This document shows positions 26,617-35,306 of a stretch of 64,000 nucleotides of DNA, piece after piece. Source of the DNA: Clostridia bacterium (GTDB lineage: Bacteria; Bacillota; Clostridia; Oscillospirales; UBA644); contig JAFRTE010000012.1 in NCBI GenBank assembly GCA_017427285.1, forward strand, positions 1-64,000. Direction: 5' to 3'. The translations under genes were made by a program, and so were the position numbers. Each line of letters starts with the position of its first letter. Position 1 is the stretch's first letter. Below the pieces are notes generated by a model, which searched no databases, was not told where the DNA came from, and was given only the letters and a program-made list of their open reading frames with translations.

Positions 26617-27606
26617 TCAGTTTTTCTTTTTGGAAAATTTATTTTTAAGCAGTATCCACACGTTTCCGCTGATAAATACCGAGGAGTAAAATCCCGCGAT
26701 AATGCCTACGATTATCGGGAAGGAAAATTCCCTTATCGACGGAACGCTGAGGATATAAAGGATAACTATCGTAAAAAGCGTTGTAAGAGACGTAAATACG
26801 GAGCGGCGCATCGTCTGCCGTATGCTCGTTTCGGCGACCTCTTCGCACGTTGCGCCCTGCATAAGACGGTTGTTTTCGCGGATACGGTCAAAAATTATGA
26901 TCGTTGCGTTTATCGAATAACCGAGTATCGTCAGGACCGCCGCGATAAACGGAAGATTTATCTGAACTCCGAATACCAGATTGAAAATTATCATCATCGA
27001 TATATCGTGAAGCAGCGCCACGACCGCGGCAATGCCGGAAAAGAGGTCGAAGCGTATGGAGATATATACGAGCATCAATACTGCCGCCGTAACGGTTGCG
27101 ATGACCGCCGCTTTAAGCAGGTCTGACGCCGCCGCGGGGCCTACGCTGTCAGAAGACAGAAGCCACTCGATCTTAGATGCGTCTACCGAATCGTCCCCGT
27201 CGCCTTCCGAAGAAAACGGAAGCGAAAATTCAGCCGCAAAAGCGGAAAGTATCGCTCTTCTGTCCGCATTTTTGTCGGTATTGCATTTTACGGTTATGAT
27301 ATCTGTGGAGCTGAGTATTGCAGTATCTACCGCCGTTACTGTCGTTTTCTGGACGAGGGACGGGGTTTCGCCCGTAACGGATCTTACGATTTCTTCAACC
27401 TTGTCAAGATCTTCTTTTGTAACGTCGCGCTTCAGGGAGAAATTGAAAACCGTGCCTCCCGTAAAGTCTATGCCCCAGCGAAGGCCGATATCGGGGTTAT
27501 CCTTGAAGATATAGGAGACCACCGTGCCTATAACGCCGAGCGCGATTACGATCACGGCTATGATAACTATCAGTCTGCCCTTTGAAGTTATTGCAGGTTT
27601 ATTCAT
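26617..27606 (-). CDS. secF: Protein translocase subunit SecF
   Basis: A membrane component that works with SecD to use the proton gradient for late steps of protein export through SecYEG. 329 residues, six predicted membrane helices and one external domain between the first two. WGIDFTGGTVFNF is the family's first conserved block. The SecD/SecF helix-4/5 motif appears as LTILGYSINATIIIFDRIRENN. Ends in a basic SKKKN tail. Its start overlaps the secD stop by 4 nt. No terminator lies before the rubrerythrin promoter. Confidence 0.95.
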   Translation of the reverse strand: MNKPAITSKGRLIVIIAVIVIALGVIGTVVSYIFKDNPDIGLRWGIDFTGGTVFNFSLKRDVTKEDLDKVEEIVRSVTGETPSLVQKTTVTAVDTAILSSTDIITVKCNTDKNADRRAILSAFAAEFSLPFSSEGDGDDSVDASKIEWLLSSDSVGPAAASDLLKAAVIATVTAAVLMLVYISIRFDLFSGIAAVVALLHDISMMIIFNLVFGVQINLPFIAAVLTILGYSINATIIIFDRIRENNRLMQGATCEEVAETSIRQTMRRSVFTSLTTLFTIVILYILSVPSIREFSFPIIVGIIAGFYSSVFISGNVWILLKNKFSKKKN

Positions 27607-28928
27607 TTTGCGGCACCTCCGTTTTTATTTGCGGCAAGCTGCCTGAGCTCCGCTTTTTTCCTCGAAAGTCCGTACAAAACGGGATCTCTTACGCCGAATA
27701 CAACGAGCGAGCGAAGCAGATATTTCGTTACTATTACCGCGGTAAACATAGAGCAGAGCACGCCGATAAGGAGCGTGATCGCAAAGCCCTGTATCGTGCC
27801 CTTGCCGAATATCAGCAAAACGACCGCGGCGATAGCGGTGGTGATGTTTGAGTCTATGATCGCGAGAAGCGCCTTGTCAAAGCCCGAGCTTACCGCGCCC
27901 GAAGTGCTCTTTCCCGCCGCGAGCTCCTCTTTTATCCTCTCAAAAATAATAACGTTTGCGTCTACCGCCATACCTATCGAAAGTATTATGCCCGCAATGC
28001 CGGGAAGCGAGAGGTTAATCCTGAAAAGAGCGCAGATAAAGCAGACTATCGATACGTAAAAAACAAGCGCAACGGCAGATATAACGCCGGGAAGCCTGTA
28101 AAGGATTATCATAAGCGCAATAACGGCAAGAAGGCCGATAAAAGCGGCTGTTAAACTTGATTCGAGCGCGCCGTCGCCCAAAGTCGGGCCTATGGACCGC
28201 TGTTCTATCGCGTCAAGCGCAAACGGAAGCGCGCCCGCAGCTATAACGGCGGCATACTCCGTCGCCTGTTCCTGAGTGTTCGTTGTGATGATACATTCTT
28301 CGCTCGTTATCTGATTTTCAACGTACGGCTTTGCGATCTGCGCGTCGTCAAGAAGTATTGCGATGTAGTTCTGGTCGGAATTCAGCCCCGCCATCCTCTT
28401 TGTCGCCTCGGAAAAACGCGACACGGCGTCCGAAGATATCTTCATCATTACAACAAACTGGTTTGTCTGCGAAAGATAGCCGGGCGTTGCGCTTACTATA
28501 TCCTTGCCGGTAAGCACAATTTCGCCGTCAGAGGTAACAAACGATAGGTTTGCGGTCTGTCCCAATACGTCTATCGCGTCTTCGGGGCTCGATATCCCGG
28601 GAATTTCGACCGTTATGCCCTGCGTTCCCGTTCTGTATACGTTGCCTTCCGTATAGCCGAGATTCGTAAGTCTTTTTCTCATGATCTCAACTACCGTGTT
28701 AAGATTTGCGTCGAGGTCGCCCTCATATTCGCCGTCTATGATCGGCTCAAAAGTTACCAATGCGCCTCCGTCGAGGTCGAGCCCTCTTCTAATGCCGCCC
28801 TCCTTGGTGTAAAGACCGAGCTTGGGGGGAATTACAAACGAGCCGATGCTTATGCCCGCAAAGCAGACGTATATCAGCGCGCCCATTATCGCCGCAAGCA
28901 AAACGCATCCGACTATTCTTTTTGTCAT
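27603..28928 (-). CDS. secD: Protein translocase subunit SecD
   Basis: 441 residues with six membrane helices. The N-terminal helix is followed by GLDLDGGALVTFEP (the conserved D-LRGG-type block), an external domain (about 60-260) with the P1 head inserted, then the membrane bundle with GIAGIILSIGMAVDANVIIFERIKEEL, the proton-path motif. It is shorter than E. coli SecD, as usual in Firmicutes. Transcribed with secF from a consensus promoter divergent from the UroD-like gene. Confidence 0.95.
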   Translation of the reverse strand: MTKRIVGCVLLAAIMGALIYVCFAGISIGSFVIPPKLGLYTKEGGIRRGLDLDGGALVTFEPIIDGEYEGDLDANLNTVVEIMRKRLTNLGYTEGNVYRTGTQGITVEIPGISSPEDAIDVLGQTANLSFVTSDGEIVLTGKDIVSATPGYLSQTNQFVVMMKISSDAVSRFSEATKRMAGLNSDQNYIAILLDDAQIAKPYVENQITSEECIITTNTQEQATEYAAVIAAGALPFALDAIEQRSIGPTLGDGALESSLTAAFIGLLAVIALMIILYRLPGVISAVALVFYVSIVCFICALFRINLSLPGIAGIILSIGMAVDANVIIFERIKEELAAGKSTSGAVSSGFDKALLAIIDSNITTAIAAVVLLIFGKGTIQGFAITLLIGVLCSMFTAVIVTKYLLRSLVVFGVRDPVLYGLSRKKAELRQLAANKNGGAAK

Positions 28929-28970
28929 ACCGTCGCCTTTCTTTATTCAAACAGTGATATATCGTTTATT

Positions 28971-28999
28971 ATTATATCATTTTACGACAAAAAAGTCAA
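28971..28999 (-). promoter_or_regulatory. Promoter of secDF
   Basis: On the minus strand, TTGACT (28994-28999), 17-bp spacer, perfect TATAAT (28971-28976), 42 nt before secD. Confidence 0.87.
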
Positions 29000-29015
29000 T
29001 AGAAAGCTTTTTTTC

Positions 29016-29044
29016 TTGACAAATAATATGCGATGTGATATAAT
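29016..29044 (+). promoter_or_regulatory. Promoter of the UroD-like/galE operon
   Basis: Perfect TTGACA (29016-29021) and perfect TATAAT (29039-29044) with a 17-bp spacer. It lies 17 bp from the secDF -35 box, so the two divergent promoters are back to back. Confidence 0.92.
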
Positions 29045-29081
29045 CAGCTCATAGATCCGTCTGAAAGGAAAACGTTAAGCG

Positions 29082-30167
29082 ATGGAAGAAATGACATCAA
29101 AATCAAGGATTCTTTCCGCAGTTCGCGGCAGCGGGACGGACAGAGTTCCCTGGTCGCCGTTTCTTGCGTATTACTGGCAGTATCTTCCCAAAGAAGAGCA
29201 GCAAAAAGGTGAGATCCGTTATATGAAGGAAATGGGCGCGGACCCTTTGCTTCGCGGCTCCTGTCTGCTTTCGAAAGCCGAAAGAAAAAACGTTGAAATA
29301 ACTTCAAGGCGCGAAGGAAACAGGCAGTATCAAAGCTACATAACGAAAGTAGGGACTATAACCGAAGTTTCCACATACTCTTCGCAGGCGGACACATGGT
29401 TTTTAACCGGACATCCCGTTTCGACAGAAGAGGATTTCAAAGTCCTTGAGTATATACACGAAAACACCGTTATCACCGAAAATACCGCGCCTTTCGACAA
29501 GGCGTATGAAGAGATCGGCGAAGAAGCCGTTTCCGCGCCGAATATAGGCGTTCACTACAAAACGTCGTTTCAGGCGCTCGTTGAGCACTGGTGCGGCACG
29601 GAAGCGCTGACATACGCTTTATACGATTTTCCCGAAACGGTCGAGGAATGTCTTGCCGTTATGCAGGCAAAGGACAGGGAGACAGTAAAAAACGCGTGCA
29701 ATTCATCGGCCGAGATCCTTAATTTTTTTGAAGACAGCTCCACAACTAATATCAGTCCCGCAATGTTTGAAAAATACACTTTGCCGCAGATAAACGAGTG
29801 GGCGGATATCCTTCACACGGCGGGAAAATTGCTTATGCATCACGCCTGCGGACATTTAAAAGACATCCTGCCGCTTATCGCAGGGTCGAAGATCGATATT
29901 CTCGAGTCGGTTTCGCCTCCGCCGACGGGAGATATAGAAATTAAGGACGCGCTGAAGATCCTGCCTGAAAGGATCGCGCTTATAGGCGGGATCGAGCCGA
30001 CGTTTTTTGAAAACTGCACTCTCGACGCGCTTGAAAAATACGTAAATTCGCTTCTTGAAGCGGCGCGCGGCAGAAGATTCGTCCTGGCAAACAGCGACAG
30101 CTGTCCGCCGAAGGTAACATACGATAAATTTCTTCTTGTATCAGACTCAGTAAGAAAATTCAGATAA
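29082..30167 (+). CDS. Uroporphyrinogen decarboxylase-family protein, probable corrinoid methyltransferase type
   Basis: 361 residues with the UroD/MtaA TIM-barrel pattern: DRVPWSPF at the N-terminus, FEDSSTTNISPAMFEKYTLP in the middle, and HHACGHLKDILPLI near residue 260, a His-x-Cys zinc site used to activate thiols or methyl groups. Its divergence from heme-type HemE (no N-terminal RQAGR substrate loop is seen) and the zinc motif favour a methyltransferase or related C1 role. No corrinoid protein gene is adjacent. First gene of a four-gene plus-strand operon; AAAGGA precedes the ATG. Confidence 0.8.
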   Translation: MEEMTSKSRILSAVRGSGTDRVPWSPFLAYYWQYLPKEEQQKGEIRYMKEMGADPLLRGSCLLSKAERKNVEITSRREGNRQYQSYITKVGTITEVSTYSSQADTWFLTGHPVSTEEDFKVLEYIHENTVITENTAPFDKAYEEIGEEAVSAPNIGVHYKTSFQALVEHWCGTEALTYALYDFPETVEECLAVMQAKDRETVKNACNSSAEILNFFEDSSTTNISPAMFEKYTLPQINEWADILHTAGKLLMHHACGHLKDILPLIAGSKIDILESVSPPPTGDIEIKDALKILPERIALIGGIEPTFFENCTLDALEKYVNSLLEAARGRRFVLANSDSCPPKVTYDKFLLVSDSVRKFR

Positions 30168-30186
30168 TAATCGAAAGGGAATTGCC

Positions 30187-31185
30187 ATGAAAGTCCTTTT
30201 AACGGGCGGCGCGGGCTTTATCGGCTCGCATACCTGCGTGGAACTTGTTTCAAAAGATTTTGACGCCGTAATTGTCGATAATTTTTCAAACAGCGACCCG
30301 GGCGTTATTGAAAGATGCGAAAAAATTACGGGCAGAAAAATAAAATATCACGATGCAGACGTTGCCGACAAGGCGGCTATGCGCCGCATTTTTGCGGAAG
30401 AAAAATTCGACGCAGTTATTCATTTTGCGGGCTACAAGGCGGTCGGTGAATCGGTCGCAAAGCCGCTCATGTATTACAGAAACAACCTCGACACAACTTT
30501 AACGCTGCTTGAAGTAATGAAGGAATACGGAGTTGATATTTTCGTTTTCAGCTCTTCGGCAACGGTTTACGGCGATAAAAACCCCGTTCCGTTTACGGAA
30601 GATATGCCGACGTCGACCACAAACCCCTACGGCACAACGAAGCTTTTCATCGAAAAAATACTTACCGACGCTGCGGCGGCGGATAAAGATCTTTCCGTTG
30701 TCCTGCTCAGATATTTCAACCCCATAGGCGCTCACGAAAGCGGGCTTATCGGCGAAAACCCGAAGGGGATACCCAACAACCTTATGCCGTATATAGCGCA
30801 GGTCGCCTCGGGAATAAGAGATAAGCTTCACGTTTTCGGCAACGATTTCAATACTCACGACGGCACGGGCGTAAGAGATTACATCCACGTTACGGACCTT
30901 GCGAAAGGGCACGTCAAAGCGCTTGAATATGCGGCTGATAAAACGGGCTGCGAGATATTCAACCTCGGTACGGGCACGGGATACAGCGTGCTTGACATAG
31001 TAAACGCGTTTGAAAAGGCAACGGGAATAAATATCCCCTATGTTATAGACGGCAGACGAGCCGGCGACATAGACGAATCTCGCGCAGACGCTTCAAAAGC
31101 GGAAAGAGTACTCGGCTGGAAAGCCGAAAAAACGCTTTTGGATATGTGCGCGGATACCTGGAACTGGCAGAAAAATATAAAATGA
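30187..31185 (+). CDS. galE: UDP-glucose 4-epimerase
   Basis: Interconverts UDP-glucose and UDP-galactose (Leloir pathway and glycan precursor supply). NAD-binding GGAGFIGSH (7-15); SSSATVYG with catalytic Ser; YxxxK in YGTTKLF; RYFNPIGAHESGLIGENP and DGTGVRDYIHVTDLA are hallmarks of bacterial GalE. Length 332 is normal. It could help process galactose freed by the GH35 enzyme elsewhere in the window. AAAGGGAA precedes the ATG. 19 nt behind the UroD-like gene. Confidence 0.95.
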   Translation: MKVLLTGGAGFIGSHTCVELVSKDFDAVIVDNFSNSDPGVIERCEKITGRKIKYHDADVADKAAMRRIFAEEKFDAVIHFAGYKAVGESVAKPLMYYRNNLDTTLTLLEVMKEYGVDIFVFSSSATVYGDKNPVPFTEDMPTSTTNPYGTTKLFIEKILTDAAAADKDLSVVLLRYFNPIGAHESGLIGENPKGIPNNLMPYIAQVASGIRDKLHVFGNDFNTHDGTGVRDYIHVTDLAKGHVKALEYAADKTGCEIFNLGTGTGYSVLDIVNAFEKATGINIPYVIDGRRAGDIDESRADASKAERVLGWKAEKTLLDMCADTWNWQKNIK

Positions 31186-31199
31186 AGGCGGAAAATAAA

Positions 31200-33122
31200 A
31201 TGGCTTTGTCAATTTCTCAGAAAATAATCGCCGCTCACCTCGTTTCGGGCGAAATGATACCGGGCAGTGAGATTTCCGTAAAGATCGATCAGACCCTTAC
31301 GCAGGACGCCACAGGCACAATGGCGTATCTTCAGCTCGAAGCAATGGGCATAGACCGCGTTAAAACCGAAAAATCGGTAGCGTATATAGATCACAACACC
31401 CTGCAGTCCGGCTTTATGAACGCCGACGACCACAGATATATACAGACCGTATGCAAAAAACACGGGATCTACTGTTCCAAACCGGGCAACGGCATCTGCC
31501 ATCAGGTCCATCTGGAAAGATTCGGCGTTCCCGGCAAAACCCTGCTCGGAAGCGACTCGCATACCCCTACCGGCGGCGGCATAGGCATGCTTGCCATGGG
31601 CGCGGGCGGACTTGACGTTGCGGTAGCGATGGGCGGCGGCGCTTTTTATCTCACAATGCCTAAGACAGTAGGCGTAAAGCTTACGGGAAAGCTCCCGAAA
31701 ATGGTTTCCGCAAAGGATATTATTCTCAAGATATTGCAGATAATGTCCGTAAAAGGCGGCGTAGGCAAAATTATCGAATATTACGGCGACGGCATAAAAA
31801 CGCTCTCCGTTCCCGAACGCTCGACCATAACGAATATGGGTACTGAGCTCGGCGCTACGACATCCGTATTCCCTTCGGACGAAATAACGAGACAGTTCCT
31901 CGCGGCTCAGGGGAGAGAGAGCGATTATACCGAGCTTTTGCCCGACGACGGCGTTATATACGACGAAAACATCGAAATAGACCTTTCGTCTCTCGTACCG
32001 CTTGCGGCGTGTCCGCACAGTCCGGATAAGGTCGTGCCCGTATCGGAGCTTGCCGGCATGAAGATAGACCAGGTCTGCGCCGGCTCCTGCACAAACTCGT
32101 CATACGCCGATATGCAGAAGCTTGCGGCGATCCTGAAGGGCAAAACCGTTGCGGAAAACGTTTCCATGACCGTTTCTCCCGGCTCGAAGCAGGTATTCGC
32201 AATGATGGCAAGGTCGGGCGCTCTTGCGGATATAATCGAAGCCGGCGCCCGCGTACTCGAATGCGCGTGCGGCCCCTGCATAGGCATGGGGCAGTCTCCC
32301 AACAGCGCGGGTATTTCGCTGAGGACTTTCAACCGCAATTTTGAAGGACGTTCCGGCACGGCGGACGGACAGGTATACCTCGTTTCGCCCGAAACGGCTG
32401 CGGCAAGCGCGATAAAAGGCGTTATGTGCGATCCGAGAGAGCTTGATATCGAAATAAAAATCGAAAATCCCGAAAAATACGATATAAACGACAATCTCAT
32501 CATCCCGCCCGCAGAAAACGGAGACGACGTAGAAGTCGTCCGAGGCCCGAATATCAAGCCGTTCCCCGTAGGCGACGCGCTTCCCGAATCGATAGAAAAG
32601 CCGGCGCTTCTTAAAGTCGGAGACAATATAACCACTGACCATATCATGCCCGCAGGCGCAAAAATACTTCCCTACCGCTCGAATATTCCGCATCTTTCAA
32701 AATATTGCTTCGAAGCGGTCGACAATGCGTTCCCCAACCGCGCAAAGGCGGCGGGCGGCGGATTTATCATCGGCGGCGAGAATTACGGACAGGGCTCCTC
32801 GCGCGAACATGCGGCTCTCGTTCCGCTGTGGCTCGGCGTAAAAGCCGTTATTGCGAAAAGCTTTGCGAGAATACACAAAGACAACCTCATAAATTCCGGC
32901 ATTATCCCGCTTACGTTTAAAAATCCGCGCGATTACGACCTTATCGAACAGGGCGACGTGCTCTGTCTCAAGCATATCCGCGCCGAGATCGAAAAAGGCG
33001 AAAACGTCAATATTTACGACAAAACAAAGAATATGAAAATCGAGCTTCTTTGCGATATTTCAGACCGTCAGGCAAGCATCCTTCTTGCGGGCGGCAAGCT
33101 GAATTACACAAAAGGCAACTGA
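31200..33122 (+). CDS. Aconitate hydratase (Aquifex-type, about 640 residues)
   Basis: A [4Fe-4S] dehydratase that isomerises citrate and isocitrate. Substrate and cluster motifs: GSDSHTPTGGG, cluster cysteines in GSCTNSSY and CACGPCIGMGQSPNS, and the C-terminal swivel domain with GDNITTDHIMPAG and GGENYGQGSSREHAAL. At 640 residues it fits the shorter bacterial aconitase subgroup rather than AcnA (about 890). The start at 31200 gives MALSISQK, with AAGGCGG in front; in-frame ATGs at 31146 and 31182 lie within galE. Together with galE and a kinase it makes a metabolically mixed operon, perhaps for glutamate synthesis from citrate. Confidence 0.92.
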   Translation: MALSISQKIIAAHLVSGEMIPGSEISVKIDQTLTQDATGTMAYLQLEAMGIDRVKTEKSVAYIDHNTLQSGFMNADDHRYIQTVCKKHGIYCSKPGNGICHQVHLERFGVPGKTLLGSDSHTPTGGGIGMLAMGAGGLDVAVAMGGGAFYLTMPKTVGVKLTGKLPKMVSAKDIILKILQIMSVKGGVGKIIEYYGDGIKTLSVPERSTITNMGTELGATTSVFPSDEITRQFLAAQGRESDYTELLPDDGVIYDENIEIDLSSLVPLAACPHSPDKVVPVSELAGMKIDQVCAGSCTNSSYADMQKLAAILKGKTVAENVSMTVSPGSKQVFAMMARSGALADIIEAGARVLECACGPCIGMGQSPNSAGISLRTFNRNFEGRSGTADGQVYLVSPETAAASAIKGVMCDPRELDIEIKIENPEKYDINDNLIIPPAENGDDVEVVRGPNIKPFPVGDALPESIEKPALLKVGDNITTDHIMPAGAKILPYRSNIPHLSKYCFEAVDNAFPNRAKAAGGGFIIGGENYGQGSSREHAALVPLWLGVKAVIAKSFARIHKDNLINSGIIPLTFKNPRDYDLIEQGDVLCLKHIRAEIEKGENVNIYDKTKNMKIELLCDISDRQASILLAGGKLNYTKGN

Positions 33123-33123
33123 T

Positions 33124-34137
33124 ATGGAAATAATAAAGAATTTGTTTTTTTCACACCCCGAAGAGCAGCTTACCGATATCGTTAAGCTGCTTTTTCAGAG
33201 ATATTTCGGACCGGAACATATGATAAAAAACCCCGCTTCGTCGCTCGAATGGCTTAAAGCGGAGTTTGAAAACATTGATTACGATAAAAATACGCCTTTT
33301 TACGAGGATATCGGCGGCGATTTTGCGAGAGTAAACCTTGCCGCGGTAAAGGGACTGATTTCGAGCGAAACGGTAAACAGAATTTTCGTTATTTCCGCAA
33401 ACGGCGAAAGAAAACCGAAAGAAGAGTTTATAAAAGAGCTTGAAAAGCTGAAAACAGCCGATTTTCTGCCGTTTTCAAAAGACGAAACAGACGGTTTTAT
33501 CGCCGAATACGCCGCGCTCGGCTATCCCGCGCTTTCCCACAGCGAAATTTACCGCGAAAAATATGCGCCGCACTACCGCGTCGTAAGAAAAAAATACGCT
33601 TACGCCCTCCCTCTTTTTATCGAGATCGAAGGTGTTTTAAAAACGAAGGGCAGCGCAGTCGTCGGTATAGACGGCATGGCGGCTTCGGGCAAAACAACAC
33701 TTGCAGATACAGTCGCCGAAGTATACGACTGCAACGTTTTTCACTGCGACGACTATTTTTTGCGGCCCGAACAGAAGACCCCGTCGCGCCTTGCCGAAAT
33801 CGGCGGAAATATCGATTACGAAAGACTGAAAAGCGAGATCATCGACTCGCTTTTTACAAAATCAGACTTTGAAATACGAAAATACAACTGCGAAACAAAA
33901 ACTCTTTCGGATATCCGCTCCGTTCCGAAAAAGCCCGTCACCGTTATCGAAGGCGTTTACGCCCTTCACCCGTATTTCGGCGACGTTTACGACATAAAAA
34001 GAGTGCTTGAAATAAGCGAAGAAGAGCAGCTTTCCCGCCTTGAAAAGCGAAACCCCGCCCTTCTTGACCGCTTTATCACCGACTGGCTGCCGAAGGAACA
34101 GGACTACTTCAATGCGGAATTCGGAGTGCGAGATTAA
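33124..34137 (+). CDS. Uridine kinase-like P-loop protein with a long N-terminal domain
   Basis: 337 residues. Residues 1-165 form an alpha/beta domain I cannot name; similar N-terminal halves occur on long clostridial uridine-kinase homologues. Residues 178-337 are a P-loop kinase of the PRK/uridine kinase group: GIDGMAASGKTTLA (about 180-193), then FHCDDYF and VIEGVYALHPYF. It may phosphorylate a nucleoside or other small metabolite. It begins one base after the aconitase stop. The C-terminal residues NAEFGVRD are encoded by a repeat-like end sequence, as with MurC and CysN. Confidence 0.82.
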   Translation: MEIIKNLFFSHPEEQLTDIVKLLFQRYFGPEHMIKNPASSLEWLKAEFENIDYDKNTPFYEDIGGDFARVNLAAVKGLISSETVNRIFVISANGERKPKEEFIKELEKLKTADFLPFSKDETDGFIAEYAALGYPALSHSEIYREKYAPHYRVVRKKYAYALPLFIEIEGVLKTKGSAVVGIDGMAASGKTTLADTVAEVYDCNVFHCDDYFLRPEQKTPSRLAEIGGNIDYERLKSEIIDSLFTKSDFEIRKYNCETKTLSDIRSVPKKPVTVIEGVYALHPYFGDVYDIKRVLEISEEEQLSRLEKRNPALLDRFITDWLPKEQDYFNAEFGVRD

Positions 34138-34156
34138 TTCGGAATGCGAAATTATT
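34111..34156. repeat. Remnant of the dispersed repeat: two inverted end motifs
   Basis: AATGCGGAATTCGGAGTGCG followed by ATTAATTCGGAATGCGAAAT. These are two degenerate copies of the terminal motif without the central hairpin. The first supplies the last codons and the TAA of the kinase-like gene. Confidence 0.65.
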
Positions 34157-34170
34157 GTTTTTTACGCTTG

Positions 34171-34199
34171 TTGACATTTCTGTTTTCATATGTTATACT
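34171..34199 (+). promoter_or_regulatory. Promoter of the DUF3990/DUF3791 cassette
   Basis: Perfect TTGACA (34171-34176) and TATACT (34194-34199) with a 17-bp spacer, 48 nt before the first gene. It rules out an ATG at 34190 as start, since that lies inside the promoter. Confidence 0.85.
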
Positions 34200-34246
34200 G
34201 TAAGTGTGAAAAGAGGATATCTATACCATATCGCGGAGATGTTGTT

Positions 34247-34747
34247 ATGACAGTATATCACGGAAGCACCGTTCCCGTTGAAAAGCCGGGAATCAGAAAA
34301 ACCGAAGCATTTCTTGATTTTGGCGCAGGATTTTATACAACCGCTTCTTACTTTCAGGCGGAGCGTTGGGCTAAAATTAAAATGCGGCGGCTGAACACAG
34401 CTGAGGGTTTTGTTTCTGTTTACGATTTCGATTATGAATCTGCGAAAAAAGATACGGAAATACTCAGATTTCTCACTGCGAATGAAGAATGGCTCAAATT
34501 TGTTGTTGCAAACCGTAACGGCGAAATACCTTTTCAAAAAGCTGATCTTGTTATCGGTCCCGTTGCCGATGATAATGTTTACCGCTCTATCCGCCTTTTC
34601 GAAACAGGTGTGCTTGATGCGGAAGAAACCGTTAAAAGGCTGAAAACCGAGGTTTTACAGGATCAATGGACGTTTTGTTCCGAAAAAATACTGTCATATT
34701 TAACTTTTACCGAGTCAAAAAAAATCACGGGGACGGAGAGTGTATGA
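34247..34747 (+). CDS. DUF3990 protein, ADP-ribosyltransferase-like
   Basis: 166 residues, cytoplasmic. It begins VYHGSTVPVEKP and continues DFGAGFYTTASYFQAERWAK. This is the His-Gly and Gly-x-Gly-Phe-Tyr-x-Thr pattern of DUF3990, whose fold resembles mono-ADP-ribosyltransferases (NAD-binding strand, then a gFYtT helix start). The middle segment KADLVIGPVADDNVYRSIRLF is also typical. GGAG at 34235 precedes the ATG at 34247. Its stop overlaps the next start as ATGA. Enzyme activity and toxicity are inferred from family resemblance and gene order. Confidence 0.72.
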   Translation: MTVYHGSTVPVEKPGIRKTEAFLDFGAGFYTTASYFQAERWAKIKMRRLNTAEGFVSVYDFDYESAKKDTEILRFLTANEEWLKFVVANRNGEIPFQKADLVIGPVADDNVYRSIRLFETGVLDAEETVKRLKTEVLQDQWTFCSEKILSYLTFTESKKITGTESV

Positions 34748-34980
34748 ACAGAGAGCAGTTTGCCGCCATTATGCCTTATATAACCGAAAATCTGGCGGGA
34801 ATGATTGCAAAAAACCGCAATATTTCCGAATCGGCCGCCATTACCGCACTTTACGAGTCGAAGCTGTATGCCTTGCTTGAAAAAGAGGACTCCAAGCTGT
34901 GGCAATACAGCACAAAAATGCTCTGCTCTCTTTTTGATGAGGAACAGAGCACCGGGGATATCACCTTCCCCGACGTATGA
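34744..34980 (+). CDS. Small helical protein of the DUF3990/DUF3791 cassette
   Basis: 78 residues, mostly alpha helical, acidic at the C-terminus (LFDEEQSTGDITFPDV). The pattern YITENLAGMIAKNRNISESAAITALYESKLYALLEKED resembles short partner proteins that accompany DUF3990 genes in Clostridia. The start codon overlaps the DUF3990 stop (ATGA), a layout common in toxin-antitoxin pairs. No helix-turn-helix or membrane segment is evident. It could be an antitoxin; that is inference. Confidence 0.7.
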   Translation: MNREQFAAIMPYITENLAGMIAKNRNISESAAITALYESKLYALLEKEDSKLWQYSTKMLCSLFDEEQSTGDITFPDV

Positions 34981-34994
34981 AAGGATGAAACCGT

Positions 34995-35210
34995 ATGAGC
35001 AAAGAAATGGCTTTTACAGTTTTCTGTATAGAAAATTACAAAGTTTATAAATCGCTGAGCGGAAAGCAGACCGTTGAGCTTTTTCGCAAATACGGCGTTT
35101 TTGAATATCTTCAGGAATTTTATGACATTCTTCACACGGTAGGATATCAGTATATCAACCGCGATATAGATAATTATCTGAAAAACAGAAACGCAGACAT
35201 TCCGGCGTAA
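34995..35210 (+). CDS. DUF3791-like small protein
   Basis: 71 residues. FTVFCIENYKVYKSLSG, FRKYGVFEYLQEFYDILHTVG and YINRDIDNYLKNR follow the DUF3791 pattern, a small all-helical family found beside DUF3990 genes. AAGGATG precedes the ATG, 14 nt after the previous stop. Third and last gene of the cassette, followed by a terminator. Function unknown; a regulatory or antitoxin part is possible. Confidence 0.75.
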   Translation: MSKEMAFTVFCIENYKVYKSLSGKQTVELFRKYGVFEYLQEFYDILHTVGYQYINRDIDNYLKNRNADIPA

Positions 35211-35233
35211 AGACCGGACATGCTGTTTTTATT

Positions 35234-35280
35234 AAAAAAGTCAAGTACGATCGACCAAATCATACTTGACTTTATTATTT
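35234..35280. terminator. Two-way terminator between the DUF3791 gene and ruvB
   Basis: Stem AAAGTCAAGTA / TACTTGACTTT with A-rich sequence on the left and TTTATTATTTTTTTT on the right. It serves the plus-strand cassette and, from the other side, the ruvB transcript. Confidence 0.85.
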
Positions 35281-35306
35281 TTTTACAGTTCGCCCCACAA
35301 TTGCCT

